Origin: Bordetella parapertussis
GTDB taxonomy: Bacteria > Pseudomonadota > Gammaproteobacteria > Burkholderiales > Casimicrobiaceae
Assembly: GCA_943331295.2 (NCBI GenBank)
Contig: CALQLA020000047.1
Coordinates: 1 to 37,366 of the forward strand
DNA: 37,366 nucleotides
Direction: 5' to 3'
In this document: in pieces, positions 23,862 through 31,679 of the stretch
Position numbering within the stretch: position 1 is the stretch's first letter
How the letters are laid out: the number at the start of each line of letters is the position of its first letter
Translations under genes and position numbers: made by a program
Notes under the pieces: model-generated
What the model was told of the DNA's origin: nothing
The model's input: the letters and a program-made list of their open reading frames with translations, nothing else
The model's database searches: none

Positions 23862-24983
23862 ATGGCCGCCGACGTCCCGCTGCTGTCGCCGCTGCAGCTG
23901 CGCGGCGTCACCCTGCGCAACCGCATCGTCGTGTCACCGATGCAGATGTATTCGGTGCGGGACGGCGTCATCGGCGACTGGCACCTCGTCCACCTCGGCC
24001 GGTTCGCGCTGGGCGGCGCCGGCATGGTGGTGGTCGAGGCCACGGCGGTCTGCCCCGAGGGCCGCAGCACGTGGCACGACAACGGTATCTGGAACGACGC
24101 GCAGGTTGCCGCCTTCCGCCGCCTGACCGATTTCCTGCGTTCCGCCGGCGCGACCTCGGCGATCCAGATCCAGCACGCGGGGCGCAAGTCGTCGTCGCAG
24201 GCGCCGTGGGACGGCTTCGGGCCGCTCGGCGCGGCGGATGCCGCCCGCGCCGAGGCGCCGTGGCCCGCGTGGGGGCCGACCGGCCGGGGCTGGAGCGACG
24301 ACTACCCGCCGACGCATCCGATCGAGGCGGCGGACGTCGACTACCTGGTCGAACGCTACCGCGCTGCGGCCCGCAATGCGGCGGCCGCCGGCTTCGACGC
24401 GCTGGAGATCCATGCCGCGCACGGCTACCTGCTGCATTCGTTCCTGTCGCCGCTGTCCAACACCCGGCGCGACGACTACGGCGGCGATCTCGCGGGACGG
24501 ATGCGCTTTCCGCTGGAAGTGGCGGCCGCGGTGCGCACCGCCTGGCCGGAGGATCGCCCGCTGCTGCTGCGGATGTCGACCGTGGACGGTGTCGACGTGG
24601 GTTGGAGCATTGACGATTCAGTGCGGTTCGCTGCGGAATTGAAGAAGATAGGCGTGGATGTCGTAGATTGCTCGTCTGGCGGGATGCGGTTGCCGGGGTC
24701 CGGCCAGCTGGTGCCGCGCGCGCCGGGTTTCCAGGTGCCGTTCGCGCGTGAAATCCGCCGGCGGGCCGGCATCGCGACGATGGCCGTCGGCCTGATCCGC
24801 GACCCGCAGCATGCGAACACGATCATCGCGGACGGCGACGCCGACCTCGTCGCGCTGGCGCGCGAGATGCTGTGGGACCCGAACTGGCCGCTGCACGCGG
24901 CCCATGCGCTCGATGCGCCTGCGTCGTGGAAGCGCTGGCCGCGGCAGTTCGGCTGGTGGCTCGAGCGCCGCGCCCGCCGCTGA
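23862..24983 (+). CDS. NADH:flavin oxidoreductase, old yellow enzyme (YqjM-like) family
   Basis: A 373-residue FMN-dependent TIM-barrel ene-reductase. Family features are LRNRIVVSPM, GRFALGGAGMVVVEATAV, IQIQHAGRKS, the paired substrate-binding histidines H184/H187 in EIHAAHGYLLHSFLSPLSN, RRDDYGG, and DADLVALAREMLWDPNWPLH. YqjM-type enzymes carry a redox-tuning cysteine in SPMCMY; here it is glutamine (SPMQMY, Q28), with the following tyrosine kept (Y30). It follows the CoA transferase by 52 bp and probably reduces an activated double bond of a pathway intermediate. It is convergent with the cytochrome peroxidase gene, 27 bp away. Confidence 0.9.
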   Translation: MAADVPLLSPLQLRGVTLRNRIVVSPMQMYSVRDGVIGDWHLVHLGRFALGGAGMVVVEATAVCPEGRSTWHDNGIWNDAQVAAFRRLTDFLRSAGATSAIQIQHAGRKSSSQAPWDGFGPLGAADAARAEAPWPAWGPTGRGWSDDYPPTHPIEAADVDYLVERYRAAARNAAAAGFDALEIHAAHGYLLHSFLSPLSNTRRDDYGGDLAGRMRFPLEVAAAVRTAWPEDRPLLLRMSTVDGVDVGWSIDDSVRFAAELKKIGVDVVDCSSGGMRLPGSGQLVPRAPGFQVPFAREIRRRAGIATMAVGLIRDPQHANTIIADGDADLVALAREMLWDPNWPLHAAHALDAPASWKRWPRQFGWWLERRARR

Positions 24984-25010
24984 CGGCCGCCGGCTCCGCC
25001 AACCCCCGGC

Positions 25011-26201
25011 CTACGGCGCCGGGTCGGCCGGACTGAGGCTCTCCAGGAACGCGACCAGCGCATCGGTGTCCGCGGCGTCGAGGTGGAGCGGCTTCAGGAT
25101 GCGCTCGCCGTCGGCGTGCAGCCTTGCCTCGTCGAGCTCCGAGTAGTGGTGGACGACGTCGCGCAGCGTGGCGAGGCTCCCGTTGTGCATGTAGGGCGCG
25201 GTGCGGGCGACGTTGCGCAGCGACGGCACCCTGAATTCGCCGTAGTTCCGGTGTTCCAGCGCAACGTGCCGCGTCGACGTCGCGGTGCTGCGCGCCGGGT
25301 CGTCGCTGTACGGGCCGAGCAGCGTGTAGCGGCTCTGCTGGAGCCGGCGGATGCCGCCGTGGCGGCCGGGGTCGACGCGGCCCGGGCCGGCGAAGAAGGG
25401 GATTCCGATGTCGTGGAACTCGCCGTTGGAGAAGCGCGGGCCGCCGTGGCAGAACGTGCAGTTGCCCGCGCCGACGAAGATCGCGAGGCCCCGCTGCGCG
25501 GCAGGCGGATAGCGCGCCATCGCGACGGTGTCGCCGCGCGCCAGCGCGTCGCGGAAATCGTCGAACGGCGTGCGGCCGGTGACGATCGTCTCCTGGTAGG
25601 CCGCGAGCGCCTTCGCGGCATCGACGGCGACGGCCTCGTCGTCGGCGGGCGGCGCGCCGCCGAACGCCGCGATGTAGCCTGCACGAAGCGTCGCGTCGCC
25701 GCGCACGCGCGCCGCGACGCGGGCGAGGTCGCCGCCCATCTCGTTCGGGTCGACGATCGGGCGCAGGCTCTGCGCCCACAGGTTGTCGCTGGCGCCGTCC
25801 CAGCCGTACCAGCGCCGCCCGCCGGTGTCGGCCACGCTGGGTGTGTTGCGATCGCCGGCCGCCACGCCTTGCGCGCGCCGCCGTCCGTCGGTGAACGCGC
25901 GCGCCGGCGGGTGGCAGGTGGCGCAGGCGATCGCTCCGCTGGCGGAAAGGCCCGGGTCGCGGAACAGCCGCTCGCCGAAGGCGATGGCGGCAGCGTTGCC
26001 GGAAACTCGGTTGGACGGATCGATGACCGGCGCCGGCGGCCACGGCCCCAGCGCCAGGACACGCCGCATCGCGTCGCCGGACAGCGCGAGCACGCCGGGT
26101 TCGGCGGCCGCGGCTGCGGCCGGCATGGCGACCGTCGTGGCAAGCAGCGCCGCCGCGACGACCGCGCGGCCGGTGCGGCGGCGTCGGCAGCCGGCGCTCA
26201 C
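25011..26201 (-). CDS. Di-haem cytochrome c peroxidase (MauG/CcpA-like)
   Basis: A 396-residue exported di-haem protein. GTG 26201 overlaps the stop of the upstream gene by four bases and begins an Arg-rich signal peptide (VVAAALLATTVAMPAAAAA). Two c-type haem sites are visible: CATCH at 93-97 and CTFCH at 248-252. Other family blocks are GERLFRDPGLSASGAIACAT, NTPSVADTG, and APYMHNGSLATLRDVVHHYS near the C-terminus. Such proteins reduce hydrogen peroxide or, in MauG-type members, oxidise protein or small-molecule substrates in the periplasm. It ends an operon with the small YtkA-like protein and the exported amidohydrolase, suggesting a substrate linked to them rather than simple peroxide defence. 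Confidence 0.9.
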   Translation of the reverse strand: MSAGCRRRRTGRAVVAAALLATTVAMPAAAAAAEPGVLALSGDAMRRVLALGPWPPAPVIDPSNRVSGNAAAIAFGERLFRDPGLSASGAIACATCHPPARAFTDGRRRAQGVAAGDRNTPSVADTGGRRWYGWDGASDNLWAQSLRPIVDPNEMGGDLARVAARVRGDATLRAGYIAAFGGAPPADDEAVAVDAAKALAAYQETIVTGRTPFDDFRDALARGDTVAMARYPPAAQRGLAIFVGAGNCTFCHGGPRFSNGEFHDIGIPFFAGPGRVDPGRHGGIRRLQQSRYTLLGPYSDDPARSTATSTRHVALEHRNYGEFRVPSLRNVARTAPYMHNGSLATLRDVVHHYSELDEARLHADGERILKPLHLDAADTDALVAFLESLSPADPAP

Positions 26202-26626
26202 TCGACGCGCAGCACGGCCGTCACCGGCTCGGTCGCGCCGCGCGCCGCAACGTCGAAGCTCAGGTCCCAGCGGCCTGGCATGTGGAACAGCAGCCCCTCG
26301 GCACGGAAGCGGCCCGGCCCCGTCGTCGTGACGGCTGCCCGGTAGTTCATGCCGTGCCGGTGCTCGGGCATCGTCGCATCCACCCGCACGGCTTCGGCCG
26401 CCGCGGCGCCGTCGCGCGGACAGACGGCGAAGTCGACAACGAAGTGCCTGCCGACCTCGACGGGGCTGGGGGAGGTCGCGTAGGCCACGACGTAACGGCC
26501 GCTCTCCGCGATGCGGCGGTCGCCTGCGATCGCGGCGCCGCAGGGTTGCGCGATCGCGGCGCCCGGGGCCAGCGCCGTCGCGACGAGCGCCAGCGCGATC
26601 CCCGTCGCGCGGCCCGAGGTCGTCAT
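26198..26626 (-). CDS. Small exported YtkA-like protein
   Basis: A 142-residue protein with a signal peptide (IALALVATALAPGAAIAQ) and a beta-sandwich-like body similar to YtkA/FixH-type domains (FVVDFAVCPRDG; DATMPEHRHGMNYRAAV; EGLLFHMPGRWDLSFDV). The MPEHRHGM segment is rich in His and Met, suitable for binding metal such as copper, though this is inferred. Both ends overlap the neighbouring genes by four bases, so it is translated with the amidohydrolase and the di-haem peroxidase. It probably supports assembly of, or substrate delivery to, the redox enzyme. Confidence 0.75.
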   Translation of the reverse strand: MTTSGRATGIALALVATALAPGAAIAQPCGAAIAGDRRIAESGRYVVAYATSPSPVEVGRHFVVDFAVCPRDGAAAAEAVRVDATMPEHRHGMNYRAAVTTTGPGRFRAEGLLFHMPGRWDLSFDVAARGATEPVTAVLRVE

Positions 26627-27459
26627 TGCGGCGATGCGGGCGGCTTCCACGCGCGGAACAGCGCATCGGCGTTGCGCCATGCGATCCGCTGCGCGAGCGC
26701 CGGCGGCAACCCTGCGAGCCAGGCCCGCGACCACGCGGCGTGCAGGGCGATGTAGTGCCAGCGCTCCGGCGTGAACGTGTCGGTCCCCACCATGAAGCGG
26801 TCGGGAAACTCGGTGAACAGGGCGAGCCAGTCGTCGGGCACCTTGCCGTCCTGTCCGTGCTCGCTGCGGAACGCGAGGTCGCACCAGAGGTTCGGGTGCT
26901 TGCGCAGCATGTCGCGCACCGTCGCCGGTGCCGCGAAGCCGGAGTGCGCCCAGAGGATCCGGGCTTCGGGATACTGCCCGAACAGCCGCTCGATGGCGTC
27001 CGGGTCCGAATGGGCGTGGAGCACGAGGCCGTACTGCTTCGCGAGCGCCACCATGCGCCGGGGCACGGGGAGGTCGGCGTCGGCGCCGTACAGGTTGAAC
27101 TCGCCGACGGCCGCGTAGGCCTGGCGGGCGAGCCGGTCCTCCAGGAATTTCGCGACCGTCTCGTCGCGCACCCAGGTGCTCGCGTCGCCGCGGGTGCGGT
27201 AGGGACGCAGCGACGGGATGACGAGGTCCGGCGCCGCGGCGAGGAGGCGCTGCGTGCCCTCGTCGCCCGAGCTCGACACCAGCGCGCGCTTCAGCCCCGC
27301 CTTCCGCAGGATGGCGACAGCGTCCTTCGGCGGCAGGTTCTCCCACGCATCGTGGCTGTAGTGGATGTGCGCGTCGAACAGCGGCAGGTCGGCGGCGGCC
27401 ACGAACGGGGCCGGCGTCGACAGGAGGCAGAAGAGAAGCGGGAGGACGGGAATTTTCAT
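26623..27459 (-). CDS. Exported amidohydrolase-family metal-dependent hydrolase
   Basis: A 278-residue TIM-barrel hydrolase of the amidohydrolase-2 type. The signal peptide is LPLLFCLLSTPAPFVAAA. Metal-site motifs include DAHIHYSHD (HxH), VLHAHSD, WAHSGF and GTDTF. The ATG at 27459 heads a three-gene minus-strand operon with 4-base overlaps. Export is unusual, as most members are cytoplasmic, and pairing with a di-haem peroxidase suggests a periplasmic pathway on an unknown compound. A lactonase-type or decarboxylase activity is possible; the substrate is unknown. Confidence 0.82.
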   Translation of the reverse strand: MKIPVLPLLFCLLSTPAPFVAAADLPLFDAHIHYSHDAWENLPPKDAVAILRKAGLKRALVSSSGDEGTQRLLAAAPDLVIPSLRPYRTRGDASTWVRDETVAKFLEDRLARQAYAAVGEFNLYGADADLPVPRRMVALAKQYGLVLHAHSDPDAIERLFGQYPEARILWAHSGFAAPATVRDMLRKHPNLWCDLAFRSEHGQDGKVPDDWLALFTEFPDRFMVGTDTFTPERWHYIALHAAWSRAWLAGLPPALAQRIAWRNADALFRAWKPPASPQ

Positions 27460-27521
27460 CGCGCTATCTTCGACGCCCGGCCGGGGCGCGTCAACCGGCC
27501 GTGCCGCCCGCCGCTCGCAGC

Positions 27522-28334
27522 CTACGCCTCCGGAATCTCGTCGGTGCGCACGAGGAAGCTCTCGAGCTCGTTGGGGCCGAATGTCGTCGCGATCGCCACG
27601 TCGGAGGCGTCGCGACCGCGCGCGATCAGCACGCGGCCGATGCGCGGCGTGTTGTTGCGCGCGTCGAACGTGTACCAGCGGCCGTCGAGATACGCGTCGA
27701 ACCACCCGGCGAAATCCATCGCCGCGTCAGGCTTCGGCACCCCGATGTCGCCCAGGTATCCCGTGCAATAGCGGGCCGGGATGTTCATGCAGCGGCAGAA
27801 CGTGAGCGCGAGGTGCGCGAAGTCGCGGCACACGCCGGTGCGCTCGTTGTAGGCCTCCCACGCCGACTTGGTTCGCCGCGCGTGCTGGTAGCCGAACTCA
27901 ATGTGCCCGTGCACGAAATCGCAGATCGCCTGCACGCGCGCCCAGCCCGGCGGCGTCTGCGCGAAAAGGCGCCACGCCACCTCGGACAGGCGGTCGGTCT
28001 CGCAGTAGCGGCTGCCCAGCAGGAAGACGAGCGTCTCCTCCGGCAGGTCCGGCAGCGCGACCTGCCGCGCGCCCGGCGCCACTTGGTCGATGCGGCCGGA
28101 GTCGCGCACGACGCCGTCGGCGAAGATGCGGATGCGGCCCTTCGGCGCCACGATCCGGCTGCACCAGTTGCCGAAGCCGTCGCGGTAGGCGGTGAGCGCC
28201 ACCGGCGGGTCGGTCAGCACCTGGTCCGGCGTCACGACGTCGGCCATCCGCGAATAGTGGATGTTGAGCATCAGGATCATCGGTGTCGGTTGCGGGCACT
28301 GGTAGGCCATGTCGTAGCCGATGCGGATCTTCAT
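27522..28334 (-). CDS. Transglutaminase-like cysteine peptidase family protein
   Basis: A 270-residue cytoplasmic protein with an N-terminal beta domain (MKIRIGYDMAYQCPQPTPMI) and a transglutaminase-like core. The nucleophile cysteine is in RTGVCRDFAHLALTFCRCMN. The later block reads DFAGWFDAYLDGRWYTFDAR, where many relatives have His before W; here it is glycine, so the catalytic histidine must lie elsewhere or be lost. Such proteins accompany the bacterial proteasome homologue Anbu, as here. AGGAG precedes the ATG, which overlaps the stop of the amidohydrolase-like gene by four bases. Confidence 0.85.
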   Translation of the reverse strand: MKIRIGYDMAYQCPQPTPMILMLNIHYSRMADVVTPDQVLTDPPVALTAYRDGFGNWCSRIVAPKGRIRIFADGVVRDSGRIDQVAPGARQVALPDLPEETLVFLLGSRYCETDRLSEVAWRLFAQTPPGWARVQAICDFVHGHIEFGYQHARRTKSAWEAYNERTGVCRDFAHLALTFCRCMNIPARYCTGYLGDIGVPKPDAAMDFAGWFDAYLDGRWYTFDARNNTPRIGRVLIARGRDASDVAIATTFGPNELESFLVRTDEIPEA

Positions 28335-28894
28335 TGGGGGCTCCTGGGCGCCGGTGGCGGCATGAATTGGGGCGCTGCGCCAGCGTCGGAACCGAGCGCG
28401 GCGCGCAACGTCGCGACGACGAGCGCGCGCAGCGCCCGCCACGGCGCCCTGCCGGCCAGCACGAACCGCTGGCTGACTTCGAGTTCGATCCCGACGTATT
28501 GCGCCGGGGAGCAGGCCCTGCGCAGCGCCGCGGTCAGGCCGTCGTCCTTCCCTTCGTACGGGTAGTTCCGGCGCACGCGAAGCCCCGGCGCCTGCGCCGC
28601 GAATGCCGCCTGCCAGTGTGCCGCCAGCGCCCGTTCGCCGGACCGCGGGGGGTCGTAGAGCAGCCCGACGTCGGCCGTGCGCGCCGTGCCGTCCAGCACC
28701 GGCGTGAAGCTGTGCGACGAAATGTGGATCACCCGCTGCCCGGCGGAAGCGCGCGGGTGGCGTCCGATCACGCGCTGCCGGCCGCGGAAGTGCGCGGCCA
28801 GCGCGGCCGGTACCCGGTTGCCACCATGCCCGCAGGTGACGAGGAGGTAGTCGCTGCCGAAGCCGCCCGGTCCCGCGCGGCGTTCGGAGCGCAT
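28331..28894 (-). CDS. Shortened N-formylglutamate amidohydrolase-like protein
   Basis: A 187-residue protein. Residues about 17-40 (LLVTCGHGGNRVPAALAAHF) match the N-terminus of N-formylglutamate amidohydrolases. From residue 54 (RVIHISSHSFTPVLDG; ADVGLLYDP; RVRRNYPYEGKDDGL; YVGIELEVSQRF) it matches their second half. The middle of about 70-80 residues, which normally carries active-site and structural elements, is missing in frame, and the usual CEHGG motif is CGHGG. It is therefore probably inactive as a deformylase or has another role. The ATG overlaps the Anbu stop (TGATG), and its own stop overlaps the transglutaminase start. Confidence 0.75.
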   Translation of the reverse strand: MRSERRAGPGGFGSDYLLVTCGHGGNRVPAALAAHFRGRQRVIGRHPRASAGQRVIHISSHSFTPVLDGTARTADVGLLYDPPRSGERALAAHWQAAFAAQAPGLRVRRNYPYEGKDDGLTAALRRACSPAQYVGIELEVSQRFVLAGRAPWRALRALVVATLRAALGSDAGAAPQFMPPPAPRSPQ

Positions 28895-29622
28895 CACCAG
28901 GCGAGTTCGGGGAGTTCCCTGAACACCCGGCGCGTGCCTTCGCTCCAGCTCCGGTGCAGCGACGTGAAGTACGCGTCGCCGTCGTCGAACCGGCGGCGCA
29001 TCCGTATTTCGCGGCTGTCGCGCTCGTAGCAGATGAGGTCGATCGGCATGCCGACCGAGATGTTGCTGCGCATCGTCGAGTCGAACGACACCAGCACGCA
29101 CCTGGCGGCGTCGGCGAGCCGGGTCCCGCCCACGATCACGCGGTCGATGATCGGCTTGCCGTACTTGGTTTCGCCGGTCTGGATGTAGGGCGTGTCGTCG
29201 CCGGCCTCGATGAAGTTGCCCTCGGCGTAGATCCGGAAGAGCCGCGGCCGCTCGCCGGCGATCTGCCCGCCGAGGATGAACGACGCGTTGAAGGACAGTT
29301 CGCTCGCCTCGAGCGACGGGCCGTCGCGCCGCTCGATGTCGCGCATCGCGTCGGCGACGAGATTGGCCGTGTCGAACATCGTCCGCGCGGTCCACAGCGA
29401 CGCGATCGCGCCGGGATCCGCGGCGCGCTGCGTGAGGAGGCTGACGATGGCCTGCGTCCCCGCGAGGTTGCCGGAACTGAGCAGCACGAGCACGCGGTCG
29501 CCCCGGCGCTCGAACACCGTCATCTTGCAGAACTTGGCGACGTTGTCGAGGCCGGCGTTCGTCCGCGAATCCGAGGCGAAGATCAAGCCTTCGTCGAGCC
29601 GTACGCCCACGCAGTAGGTCAC
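28894..29622 (-). CDS. Anbu, proteasome-type protease
   Basis: A 242-residue member of the Anbu branch of the proteasome beta-subunit family (Ntn hydrolases). GTG 29622 is chosen because it puts threonine directly after the initiator (TYCVGVRLDEGLIFASDSRT), as needed for the N-terminal nucleophile; AAAGG lies about nine bases upstream. SDSRTNAG, KMTVF (likely catalytic lysine), VLLSSGNLAGTQAIVSL and VSFDSTMRSNISVGMPID are family-typical. Anbu assembles into ring or helical particles of unclear substrate. The usual partners, a circularly permuted ATP-grasp and an alpha-E protein, are absent from this locus; a transglutaminase-like partner is present. It heads a tightly overlapping three-gene operon. 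Confidence 0.9.
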   Translation of the reverse strand: MTYCVGVRLDEGLIFASDSRTNAGLDNVAKFCKMTVFERRGDRVLVLLSSGNLAGTQAIVSLLTQRAADPGAIASLWTARTMFDTANLVADAMRDIERRDGPSLEASELSFNASFILGGQIAGERPRLFRIYAEGNFIEAGDDTPYIQTGETKYGKPIIDRVIVGGTRLADAARCVLVSFDSTMRSNISVGMPIDLICYERDSREIRMRRRFDDGDAYFTSLHRSWSEGTRRVFRELPELAW

Positions 29623-29873
29623 CGTCGCCGCCTTTGTGCTGCAGTGTCGGGATCGACGTGCCGGCAGCCATCGAGTACCCGCATCATCGCGGTTTGCCCC
29701 GCCCGCGGCAACCGCAATCGGGCCGGGGGCGGTACGAGGGACCGGACCGCCCGCAAGCGGTGTCGTTGGCGGCTTCGATCCCGTCGCAATGGTGGCCGGC
29801 GGCGCGCCCTCGCGTCTGCGTGGCGCCCCACGCTGAGGCGGGTTCAAGGGGTGCGCGTGCTAGACTTTTCCCG

Positions 29874-30242
29874 ATGCGCCGCCACTCATCCCCCGCCGCG
29901 CGTCTGGCCATCGCCCTGCTCGCCGCGTCGACCGCGGGCACCGCGCTGCATGCGGCCGCGGCAGCCGGCGCCGACACGCCGGCCGGCACGTCGACGGTCC
30001 AGGCATTCTTCCGGTGCGACGCGGGAAAGACGCTCGACGCCGTGTTCGCCAACGGCACGCCGGCCAGCGTCGCCCTGGCGCTCTCCGACGGCAGGCACGT
30101 CGCGCTGCCGCAGGCGCGTTCCGCGTCGGGCGCGCGCTACGCCAACGGCGACGAGAGCTTCGTGTTCTGGAACAAGGGCGACACCGCCTTCATCGAAGAG
30201 AACGGCAAGGCGACCTACAGCGGCTGCGCGACGCGTCGTTAG
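29874..30242 (+). CDS. Periplasmic C-type lysozyme inhibitor (PliC/MliC family)
   Basis: A 122-residue exported protein. The signal peptide (ARLAIALLAASTAGTALHAA) has no lipobox cysteine, so the product should be periplasmic (PliC-like) rather than a lipoprotein. The mature part has the MliC domain pattern: FRCDAGKTLDAVF, SDGRHVALPQARSASGARYA, NGDESFVFWNKGDTAFIEEN, then CATRR; the two cysteines may form a disulfide. It protects peptidoglycan from host-type lysozymes. A TAGACT near 29861 may be a -10 box. It is transcribed away from the Anbu operon. The frame is open further upstream, but the signal peptide fixes the start at 29874. Confidence 0.85.
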   Translation: MRRHSSPAARLAIALLAASTAGTALHAAAAAGADTPAGTSTVQAFFRCDAGKTLDAVFANGTPASVALALSDGRHVALPQARSASGARYANGDESFVFWNKGDTAFIEENGKATYSGCATRR

Positions 30243-30295
30243 GCTGACGGACCCGCGCTCACGCGCCAGATCCAGCACCGGCAGCGCGCGGCGGG

Positions 30296-31060
30296 TCAGG
30301 CCGGCGGCGGCAGCATGCGGCCGAGCGCGGCGAAGAACAGCTCCGACTGCAACCGCTCGCCCATCGTCTGCGCGGCGACGCGCGCCGCCAGCGCGGGATC
30401 GATGGGCACCAGCGGCAGGCCGGTGGAACGCGCCATCACCTCGGCCATGCAGGCCCGCTCGAGGTAGTAGAGGTCGTCGTACGCGTAGTCGATCCGCGCG
30501 CCGCAGACGATGATCCCGTGGTTGCCGAGGAACGCCACGTCGGCGCCGTTCATCGCGCGCGCGATCCGCTCGCCCTCCGACGCGTCGAGCGCCAGCCCGT
30601 TGTAGCAGGCGTCGATCGCGAGGCGGCCGTGGAAGCGCGTCGCGTTCTGCGACAGCGTGGTGTCGAGGCCGCGCGCCGCCGTCAGCGTCAGCGCGGTGGC
30701 GTACGGCGCGTGGCTGTGCAGCACGCAGGCCTTGCCGGCGATGCCGTGGACCGCCGCATGGATGAACATCGCGGTGGGCTCGACGTCGTGGCGGCCGGCG
30801 AGGCGCGTCCCTGCCCCGTCGATCAGCACGATGTCGTCGGCGCCGATCTCGCTCCAGTGGAGTCCGCGCGGATTGATCAGGAACCGGTCCGAGTCGTCGG
30901 GGAGCGCGACGCTGAAATGGTTGCAGACGCCTTCGCCCAGTCCGTGGTGCGCGGCGGCGCGCAGCGCGAGCGCCAGGTCGGCGCGCAGCGCGCGGACGTC
31001 GTCGCGGTGATAGTCGGCGTCGTGGCTTGGGCGCGATGCGGGAGGCGCAGGTTTCGTCAT
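30296..31060 (-). CDS. Class II aldolase/adducin family protein
   Basis: A 254-residue cytoplasmic zinc-dependent aldolase-fold protein. Family features are HHGLGEGVCNHFSVALP (N-terminal phosphate or substrate loop), FLINPRGLHWSEI, metal-binding VLHSHAPYATAL, and GNHGIIVCG. Members include sugar-phosphate aldolases, but non-aldolase decarboxylases and dehydratases share the fold, and the substrate cannot be named. The ATG at 31060 is divergent from the RidA-like gene at 31227, with a 166-bp shared upstream region. Confidence 0.87.
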   Translation of the reverse strand: MTKPAPPASRPSHDADYHRDDVRALRADLALALRAAAHHGLGEGVCNHFSVALPDDSDRFLINPRGLHWSEIGADDIVLIDGAGTRLAGRHDVEPTAMFIHAAVHGIAGKACVLHSHAPYATALTLTAARGLDTTLSQNATRFHGRLAIDACYNGLALDASEGERIARAMNGADVAFLGNHGIIVCGARIDYAYDDLYYLERACMAEVMARSTGLPLVPIDPALAARVAAQTMGERLQSELFFAALGRMLPPPA

Positions 31061-31226
31061 GGCAGGGGCCCGGAGAAATTCCGGTCCCGATCATAGACGA
31101 TGCGCTGGGGGGACGCCATGGCCCCATGCATGCCGGCGCGCCGGTTGCGGTATGCTCGCAGCACAACGAGTCGACCGCCTGCGCTGCCGCCCCCGCCGGC
31201 GGCCGCAGCGCGAAGGAGCCGCCGCG

Positions 31227-31625
31227 ATGTCCGAGCTGATCTTCCACATGATAGGCGGCGCGCCCGACCCGGTCGCGCCGTTCTCCCACGCGGTCGAGGC
31301 CGACGGCTGGGTGTTCGTGACCGGCCAGATGCCGTTCACCGGCACGGCCAACGACTCGCCGTATCCGGAGACCATCGAGGCGCAGACGCACGCGGTGATG
31401 CGCAACCTCGTGACGGTGCTGGAGGGCTGCGGCCTGGGGCTTGCCGACGTCGCGGTCGCGCGGGTGTTCCTGCGCCACTTCGACGACGACTACGCGAAGA
31501 TGAACGCCGTCTACGCCGGCTACTTCCCGCCGGGGCGCCGGCCGGCGCGCACGTGCATCGGCGTCACCGGCCTCGCCCGCGGCGCGCGCGTCGAGATCGA
31601 CATGGTCGCGCGGCGCGGCCGCTGA
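31227..31625 (+). CDS. RidA/YjgF-family protein
   Basis: A 132-residue member of the RidA (YjgF/YER057c) family, trimeric proteins that hydrolyse reactive enamine/imine intermediates or act in specialised degradation pathways. Family signs are PFSHAVEADGWVFVTGQMPF, TIEAQTHAVMRNLVTVLEG, and the C-terminal RTCIGVTGLARGARVEIDMV. The canonical substrate-binding arginine appears in the RPARTCIGV segment. GAAGGAG lies nine bases before ATG 31227. It stands alone on this strand, convergent with the ABC binding-protein gene. Confidence 0.88.
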   Translation: MSELIFHMIGGAPDPVAPFSHAVEADGWVFVTGQMPFTGTANDSPYPETIEAQTHAVMRNLVTVLEGCGLGLADVAVARVFLRHFDDDYAKMNAVYAGYFPPGRRPARTCIGVTGLARGARVEIDMVARRGR

Positions 31626-31643
31626 CGCTGCATCCGGCAGCAG

Positions 31644-31678
31644 GCGCCCCCGGCGTCGTTTCCTGCGCCGGGCGGCGC
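31644..31678. terminator. Bidirectional hairpin between convergent genes
   Basis: GCGCCCCCGGCG (31644-31655) pairs with CGCCGGGCGGCGC (31666-31678) with one bulged base and a ten-base loop containing TTTCCT. It fills the gap between the RidA stop (31625) and the binding-protein stop (31680). There is no T-run, but position and stability suit a terminator for both strands. Confidence 0.5.
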
Positions 31679-31679
31679 G

